Assembly (NCBI GenBank): GCA_034696485.1
Contig: JAQIWT010000925.1
Location: 1 to 13,809, forward strand
Length of the DNA stretch: 13,809 nucleotides
DNA from: Isohypsibius dastychi
Taxonomy: Eukaryota; Tardigrada; Eutardigrada; Parachela; Isohypsibiidae
Direction of reading: 5' to 3'
The notes under the pieces are model-generated. The model was given only the letters and a program-made list of their open reading frames with translations, was not told the DNA's origin and searched no databases. Position 1 is the first letter of the stretch. Every line of letters begins with the position of its first letter. A program made the position numbers and the translations under genes. Of the stretch, positions 7,650 to 13,809 are shown piece by piece.

Positions 7650-8436
7650 ATGTACTCCGGTTTTTTAGTCTCTGCCTTTTTGGTCAACGTTATTGTAAGA
7701 TTTGTGGGTTCCGAAACTGTCAGTCCAAGTTCACAAGCCCCGACGGAAAAGTCGAATTTTACAACTACGCCATCTCCAGTTTTGATCCAGGATGAAAACT
7801 ACGTCGACGACTTCTATCCGTATCCAGCTTTTTTGAATCCGTACTTTAATCGATGGCACAACAACCACGAAGCGGACCAGATTGTCATTTATCGTGACAT
7901 ACATCATTACCATCCATATCACCGTTCAACAAGAAGTAAAATTTTCAAATGAGCTTATAGATTTGGTCGTCGGTTATGCTCCATTTCAGAACCGAGAAAC
8001 GACAGACCTAGACCGACGAAAAAGCCTGGAACGAACAAGAATATAGAAAGAAAGCGTAATCCAGAGCAACGTAACCATCGCTCGCAGTTAAGCTGGTTAA
8101 ACAGAGCGAATCGCAGAAGAGTGGGATATCCAGGAAGGAGAACAAATAAAGGTCAGCGGAATAAGATAACTGCTTCCGAGAGGACCCGGACCGGGAATAT
8201 ATACCGCACAGTAAAAAACCGCCAAGTGAGTCTACTCTGTATATGTATATTGAAATCTGGTGTTACATTAGCCAGTTTCAAGTCAATCCCATAACAACGC
8301 TTCTTTTTTATATTTGTTCTTTCAGTCAAATTTTCGGCCGGCATTTCAAAAATTTCAAAACCGGAGATCAGCGCCAGTATACATTCGTAGGAACGTGCCT
8401 TCGAGATCAGCGAAGACAATCAAATCAAAAATCTGA
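7650..8436 (+). CDS. Unrecognised secreted protein with acidic/aromatic front and very basic tail
   Basis: Three exons, 7650-7935, 7990-8225 and 8326-8436, join in frame (GTAAAA...TTTCAG and GTGAGT...TTTCAG introns) to give 210 residues ending ...KTIKSKI. Residues 1-21 (MYSGFLVSAFLVNVIVRFVGS) look like a signal peptide. Next comes a Ser/Thr/Pro-rich stretch with an N-glycosylation sequon NFT at 36-38, then an aromatic, Asp/Pro-rich segment (YVDDFYPYPAFLNPYF) and a His/Tyr cluster (HHYHPYH, 85-91). From about residue 92 to the end the protein is crowded with Arg and Lys (RKR, RRR, RNRR motifs, many Gln/Asn), so the two halves are oppositely charged. No domain is recognised; a matrix, cuticle or processed-peptide role would be guesswork. 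An alternative donor (AAAG|GTCAGC near 8152) exists inside exon 2. The gene faces away from the dermatopontin-like gene and runs into the calcium-channel gene. Confidence 0.75.
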
Positions 8437-8515
8437 GATCAATCCATTTCAGAAAGGCATTTTTAATTCAGTTTGTTTTGAGCAAATTGTTTGACTATTA
8501 ACAAATAACAGCATC

Positions 8516-11500
8516 TCAAAGTTTCTCCAGGCTGTGTTGATGTGAGATAGTGTGAACTTCGATGTTTTCTCTCGACATACTTTCAAGATCCGCCTTGTGA
8601 ACTGGTGCGAAGTCGTTGGTCATGGCAATATTCGGCAAGGAAGTTGCACCAGCCGGCTTGATTGGTGGTTTCAAACGGCCTTCGGTTAATCTTCTTGTAG
8701 CTGACACAGCGCGGAGGCCACCACTTTGATCATCAGGTAAGGTCAGAAGGACCGGAAGTTGATCTTCATTTGCCGGATCTCTTGAGGTACTCCGCGAGCG
8801 TTCAATTTTAGCTTCCTCCGTAACACATTCCTATTTGGATATTCATTATCATTCTTTCTGATTATTATTCTCATGATTATCTTGAATGGCACTTCGTGAT
8901 TTAAGCGATAAGTATTGTCTTGTTAGAAACATGCGCGTCATTCTTACGTTTTTGTCTGCTTGTCGAAGATGCTCCAGATGAAGTTCGCGCTCAATTTCTT
9001 CATCTAGCAGAACATCATCTCGCATTATCTGGTTGGATTCCTGGAGGTGGCGCATTAAAACCGCGACAACCACGTTAACCAGTGTGAACTGGGCAAGGAG
9101 CACAAATATCACAAAATAAATTGGAGCAATAATAGGGCTAACGCAGCAGTTGGTTATGCATGCGTCGTCTGATCGACAGTCTTCTCGAAGCGCATCCTGA
9201 AAAACAACAGCTCAACTCAAGAAGACTGCATTTCCGTATCTAAAACTATTTCAGGAAAAGAAACTCTTTAGTTTCCGAAAATGAAATGTTTCGAACCTTC
9301 ATAATTCCATTCCAATTGTCCCCGGTTGCAACACGAAAAAGAGTGAGGAAAGCCATTCCAAAGTTCCGAAAATGAGCATGTTCGCCTAATCCTTCGCATG
9401 GGTGGAGATCATCGCACTCTGAAATATATAATGCATTAGATTTTGTCGAGGTGACACCCAAAATCCATGATTTCTTATTACCTAGTCTTCCAAACAATTC
9501 AACTCCGAGAGTCGAAAAAATAAAGAAGAGAAGAAAAAACAGTGTTCCCAGATTGGTCACTTGTGGAAGTGCTTGGAAAACCTACAAAGAACCCCGTTAA
9601 ATGATTATTCAGCTTCGGAATAATCAATGGAAATATCTGTACTGTATCAAGAAGAGCGCGAATTCCACGTGCCATTTTCAGCAGTTTCAGAACTGGAAAG
9701 GATAAAAGGTCACCAGCCAACTTCCGGTAGACTATATTTGCTACTTACTGCGAGCGATCCGAAGAACTCTCATCACTCGAATGATGGTAGGATTTATTGG
9801 AATAAGGTCATTTTCCATTTCCTCTAAAATGATTCCGACGACCGACAACATCACAATCGCGACATCCAGCTGATTCCATCTGGCAATTACAGAGTTTTGT
9901 GAATGTGTAAACTTGGGAATTAAGGTACCATTAAATCATACCTGTCGGAAATATATCGTTTCAATCCAAGTGCAACCAGTTTGAAAAATGCTTCGAAGAA
10001 GAACACAGCTGTGAAAAAGTAGTTGAATATCTTCAGCGTATACATCAGACCCTGAAATTTAAGATAACCAGAACATGTTCTTTGTTCTTAAATTCCATCA
10101 TTTTTTTCTTACCGGAGGCATTAGATAATATTCCATGGCCATTGTGACTACATTCAGACCGATGACCAGAGCAATCGCAAGGTCGAAATACTTGCTGGTG
10201 ACAACGTTATGTTGATAAAGTCTGAATTTGGAATAGTTGGCGTAATACGGTGGAGCTCGCATTTCTGAAACATAAAGGGTGACCAGTAAGAAAGATTATT
10301 CAGAAGTGAGATTTTACTTTGCCGCCGACGTTCAAGACGCTCGGCTCGTTTTACTGCTCTTCTTGCCCGTTCCTCGGCTTCTTGTTCCTTACGGCATCGA
10401 TGGAAGTTTTCAACCACGACTCCAACAAACATGTTGAGAACAAAGAATCCAACCAGCAATAAGAATGAAATGAAATAAATCAGCATCCATTGGTTATGAT
10501 TTTCAACAGGCTGTAATGACAAAATGAAAGTATTTGATAAACAAAAAAATCTTGAAAAAAATTGATCTGACCTGCAAATCAACTCCCACCGCATCCAATC
10601 CATTATACATGATGTTAACCCAACCATCTTTTGATGATAGAACAAAAAGTGCCATCAACGCCTGTCCGACATTGTCAAAATTGTACTTCCGGTTAGCCCA
10701 ATGAATGCCGACGACTCCTTGATTGCGTAACTCTTCACAGTCGGCCCTTGTTCGCACGTTTTTCAGCAACGATGGTGGTCCATGGCAGTGCCAGAACGTC
10801 CCTTTGAAAAGCTGAACGAATAGTTCAAAAAAATATTATTACATACATTCGAACAGTAAACGTTTGATTTTTGTTACTTGAACTCCCAGAATGCCGAAAA
10901 TTAGAAAGAATATTGCGCTGATCAAGACAATATTGCCGATTGGACGCAGAGATGTCAGTAGTGTTTCCACAACCAGTTTGAGTCCAGGTGCTCGGTTTAT
11001 CACACTAAAAAGATTCATGTCAAGTACACGAGTTTCGATTAACAAAAATTTCGATCGTGCAGCAAAATAATGTACCGAAGTGGTCGTAACGATCTCAGCA
11101 AACGGAATACTCGCAGGATTCCAAATATTTTCGGACTGTTTGATGGCGCAATAAGAGCAATGGATACGTCGACCAAAGAGATAAACACTAAAATGCCATC
11201 CATGACGTTCCAGCCGCTTGAGAAGTATGGTTGTCTTCCAATTAATAACCCGTGACCTATGGTCTAAGCAACAGAAGTTAAAAAGTCGGCTTTATGCTTC
11301 CGGTTCAAAGTTACTGTATACATACCTTGAATGCCATTTCAACAGCAAAAATAACGGTGAAAATATAGTTGGAAAGCACGAGAATATCACGTTCCTGAAA
11401 ACACAACATAAAATATCACTAAAAAATCACACAATTTTTTTTCTGCTTTTTCCATGAAAAAAAAACAGAAAAAAAGATATCAGATAAAATTTTGGAACTG

Positions 11501-13412
11501 ACCACACTTTGCGGTGGGATGCTTGGACGTTCCATAGCCAAAGTGATACAGTTCAGTCCGATACACAGAAGAATTCCGTAATCAAAATATTTATTATCAC
11601 CAATATAGCCACACACGGATCGAAACCTAACAGAAAAATAACCGAAAAGGTCATCATAATTATAAACTGAATAATCCAGCAGACATCACCGTCTTACCTG
11701 TTCTCCGGCGGAAACACAAAATACGAGTAGTCGAAACGACGTCGCAGTCTTGGCCATTTTTCTGGATTCCACCATCTCTTGCCAATCACAATGACCGACT
11801 CATCATCATATTCTCTTTCACGAATCCGAACAGACTGAGCCATGTTTTCACCGCCCTCCACCATTACATCAGTTTGTGGTTGAGGACCTCGATGGTCAAT
11901 CGAATCATGGCGACTAAGTGGATAAATACTGCAGTTAGAATCGAAACGAAGATTCTGCGGCAGAGCGCTCAAATGGGTATTGTCCTGTCCTGGGACAGCT
12001 CTTCCTCGTCGATGAAAAGAAAAATGTGGTCGTTGTCGTGAGTCCCGTCCAACCGAAAATGATCGCGCGTATTTCAAACAAGACTTTCGCGTCGTATTGC
12101 TTTGGGGACTTCCATTAATGACAGATATTCCACCATTTGTTTGCGAGATCGGAGAATGCGCGGTTTGACTGTCCGTACTTTCACTGAAGTAAAACAAATT
12201 TACCAACCGAACGGGGAATTTGCGGGTAAAATTACTTGGAGTATTTTCGTCGTTTTTGCATCAAATATTCCGGGTCCATCGGGTTGGCCAATGACTGACT
12301 TCGTCGTTTGTGATAAGTGTCATCAGGTGAAGATTTAGGTTTGGGTCGACGACGTCTTTGACTGAACCGGAACGGATGGGCTCGGAACTCTGCCAGATCC
12401 AGTTCGCGCTCCAAACTGTGAAAAAAACCGATGATATTTATATTAGATTAAATGTGCAATAATTAGCGAAAATTTACAATTTCTAATTACTAGCATGATT
12501 ATATTAAATAAGCGATCATAGCAATCACAATTGGATTAAAATTATCAACGAAACTGAAAAGGCAATAATGAAATTAGCAACAATTTACCGCTGTTCTTCC
12601 GCCAGACTTAGTCGACGTTTCGGAAGTATGTCGGGAATATTTCTGATTCCCTGATTCTGCAGCACTTCAACGGAGCCACTGTGTACTGGAGCGCGGTGAG
12701 GAACATGGAGTAGCTGATCTTCGGTGCGACCAGCAACAGCGCTGTGCAAATCGTAAGCACTGACCGGAGTGGCTGCCGTTCTCATGATCAGGGGAACAGC
12801 AAGTAATGGCCCGTTGCCGTTGTTTTCACCGACATTTTCTTGAAATAAGGTCACCGCCATTTCATCATTATCTTCTTTCAAATTGTGGTCCTTTTTGTTC
12901 ACTTCTTTCACGCAAAATAAACTCTTCTTCCGCGGAGACCCGCTGATTTTACTGTGTCGCTCTTCTTCTTCATCGGCGAATCCTTCAACCAGAATGGCGA
13001 CGAGCAAATTGAAGAGAACGTAATTGCCAAAGGTCATCAATGCGATAAAGTAGATGGCGGCCCAATGGCTAGTGTATCGCATAGCCAGATAAAGCACATA
13101 ATTCCAGTCTTCCTGAGTGAGGATCTATAAATAAGTATTATGAAACGTCACCAGATAAACCTCTCAACTAAATTATAGCGTAATATTGAGAAAGCCGGTT
13201 ATTATTATATTGGGAATGCAATGAACATTAAATGGAAAGTGGGCGCTGGATACTTTACCTGGAACACTGTTAATGTGGAACTTAAGAGAGTATCGAAATT
13301 CCGGCGATCGCGAATTAAAGTCATATTGGGCACTTTGAAATCTGAGCATTTGCAATCCTCCCCGGTTGGCAATGAACAGAACTTATTGGCAAACAAATGA
13401 CGCCCAAGAACG
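8516..13412 (-). CDS. T-type (Cav3) voltage-gated calcium channel alpha-1 subunit, 5' part outside window
   Basis: Pore-forming subunit of a low-voltage-activated plasma-membrane Ca2+ channel. Eighteen exons join in frame (1174 residues): 13259-13412, 12589-13124, 12236-12415, 11698-12183, 11503-11626, 11326-11394, 11076-11263, 10878-11004, 10572-10811, 10318-10510, 10113-10264, 9942-10051, 9749-9879, 9643-9692, 9482-9581, 9297-9418, 8948-9196, 8516-8830. Order: domain II S5-pore-S6, a II-III linker of about 370 residues, complete domains III and IV, and a C-tail of about 150 residues. Selectivity-filter residues are Glu in LTQEDW (codon 13110-13112), Asp in SSKDGW (10626-10628) and Asp in ATGDNW (9318-9320). 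With the unseen domain I this fits the EEDD filter that separates Cav3 from L/N/P-type channels (EEEE) and NALCN. S4 segments keep regular Arg spacing ([31 protein letters not shown]). The linker carries TAATPVS and several RRxS sites. The stop lies 79 bp from that of the convergent neighbour. Confidence 0.96.
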
Positions 13413-13809
13413 CTAAAGAGAAGACAAACTTTTGAAACACACGAACATATCGAAAATCGAATGTAATCAAAAAACAAATAACCCAACAAAAGAAAATAAA
13501 TATTATTGAGAAGTGAGTAACAAATGAAAAACCCAAGTAACAAGAGAAGAAAATTAACAAGAAAAACTACTGAACACATGCAGCACATGCACTTAAGGAC
13601 AAGGGGGCATAGAATTTCGGTGGAGACTGATTACCATCGTTTGATAAAGAATTGTTTGAACTATCTAGCCATTGCTTAAACGTAGCTCTAGGATTTTTTT
13701 ACAAATTTAGAAAAAATCATTAGTTTCATTGTTCAGACCTCATGACAATCAAAGCGTTGCAAGCACGCCTCTGGTGGCTTTTATTTGCATCTTGACCACA
13801 CACAGTCTA
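13413..13809 (-). other. Upstream intron (at least 397 bp) of the Cav3 gene
   Basis: An acceptor CTCTTTAG sits directly before the exon ending at 13412, inside domain II S5 (the conserved phenylalanine-serine junction of FS-ILG). The preceding segments, domain II S1 to S5, are not encoded in any frame from here to the window end. The stretch therefore reads as a single intron much longer than the rest of the gene's introns. It is T-rich on the coding strand near the acceptor. A 40-codon Asn/Ser-rich open stretch around 13570-13690 has no family match. Confidence 0.55.

Noticed and set aside
8516-13412. Alternative identities: L/N-type Cav, Nav or NALCN
   Set aside because: Asp in the domain III and IV filters (SKDGW, TGDNW) and the sequence around them ([22 protein letters not shown]) are those of Cav3 channels. 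L/N-type have Glu in both; Nav has Lys/Ala; NALCN has a different filter.
13413-13588. Hydrophobic Leu/Phe-rich open stretch upstream of the Cav3 exon
   Set aside because: It looks like a membrane helix only because the coding strand is T-rich before the acceptor. It does not match Cav3 S5, and a good acceptor CTCTTTAG separates it from the exon.
13568-13700. Asn/Ser-rich minus-strand open stretch (SSNNSLSNDGNQSPP)
   Set aside because: It resembles a linker but lies where domain II S1-S5 should be. It has no clear splice sites that keep frame, so it is not called as an exon.
1-13809. tRNA or rRNA genes, CRISPR arrays, transposons, viral genes, toxin genes
   Set aside because: Scanned by eye on both strands. 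No cloverleaf with B-box, no regularly spaced repeats, no terminal repeats with transposase, and no viral or toxin motifs were seen.

Overview
The window looks like compact animal nuclear DNA, not prokaryotic or viral. Every recognisable gene is split by GT-AG introns, mostly 45-70 bp. Acceptors often read TTTCAG or TTTTCAG, and genes are packed head-to-head or tail-to-tail with 80-600 bp between them. Two gene families, T-type calcium channel and NRDP1/RNF41-type RING, are animal ones. Intron size and acceptor style suggest a small-genome invertebrate, with an ecdysozoan such as a tardigrade or a nematode most plausible. This is an inference and the species cannot be named from the sequence.

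Layout from left to right: (1) minus strand, 1-1662, most of GMPPA, the regulatory GDP-mannose pyrophosphorylase subunit, with its 3' end off the window. (2) Minus, 2133-2855, a two-exon short RING protein of the NRDP1 family. (3) Plus, 3442-5479, a nine-exon type II (rotenone-insensitive) NADH:ubiquinone dehydrogenase with a mitochondrial presequence. (4) Minus, 5612-7010 and probably upstream to about 7317, a gene cut into many very small exons that appears to encode a secreted dermatopontin-like protein. No long open frame reveals it. (5) Plus, 7650-8436, a three-exon secreted, very basic protein I do not recognise. (6) Minus, 8516 to beyond 13412, the 3' two thirds of a T-type (Cav3) calcium channel: the end of domain II, domains III and IV, and the complete C-terminus.

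The six genes do not form one pathway; this is an ordinary stretch of dense animal genome. Genes 2/3 and 4/5 share divergent upstream regions. Genes 3/4 and 5/6 converge with only 132 and 79 bp between stop codons. The observations most worth following are the alternative NADH dehydrogenase in an animal genome, the micro-exon dermatopontin-like gene, the orphan basic secreted protein with a perfect 14-bp palindrome just upstream, and the reduced NRDP1-like protein. Exon boundaries below were deduced by eye from splice consensus, reading-frame continuity and remembered family motifs; no alignment or search was run.
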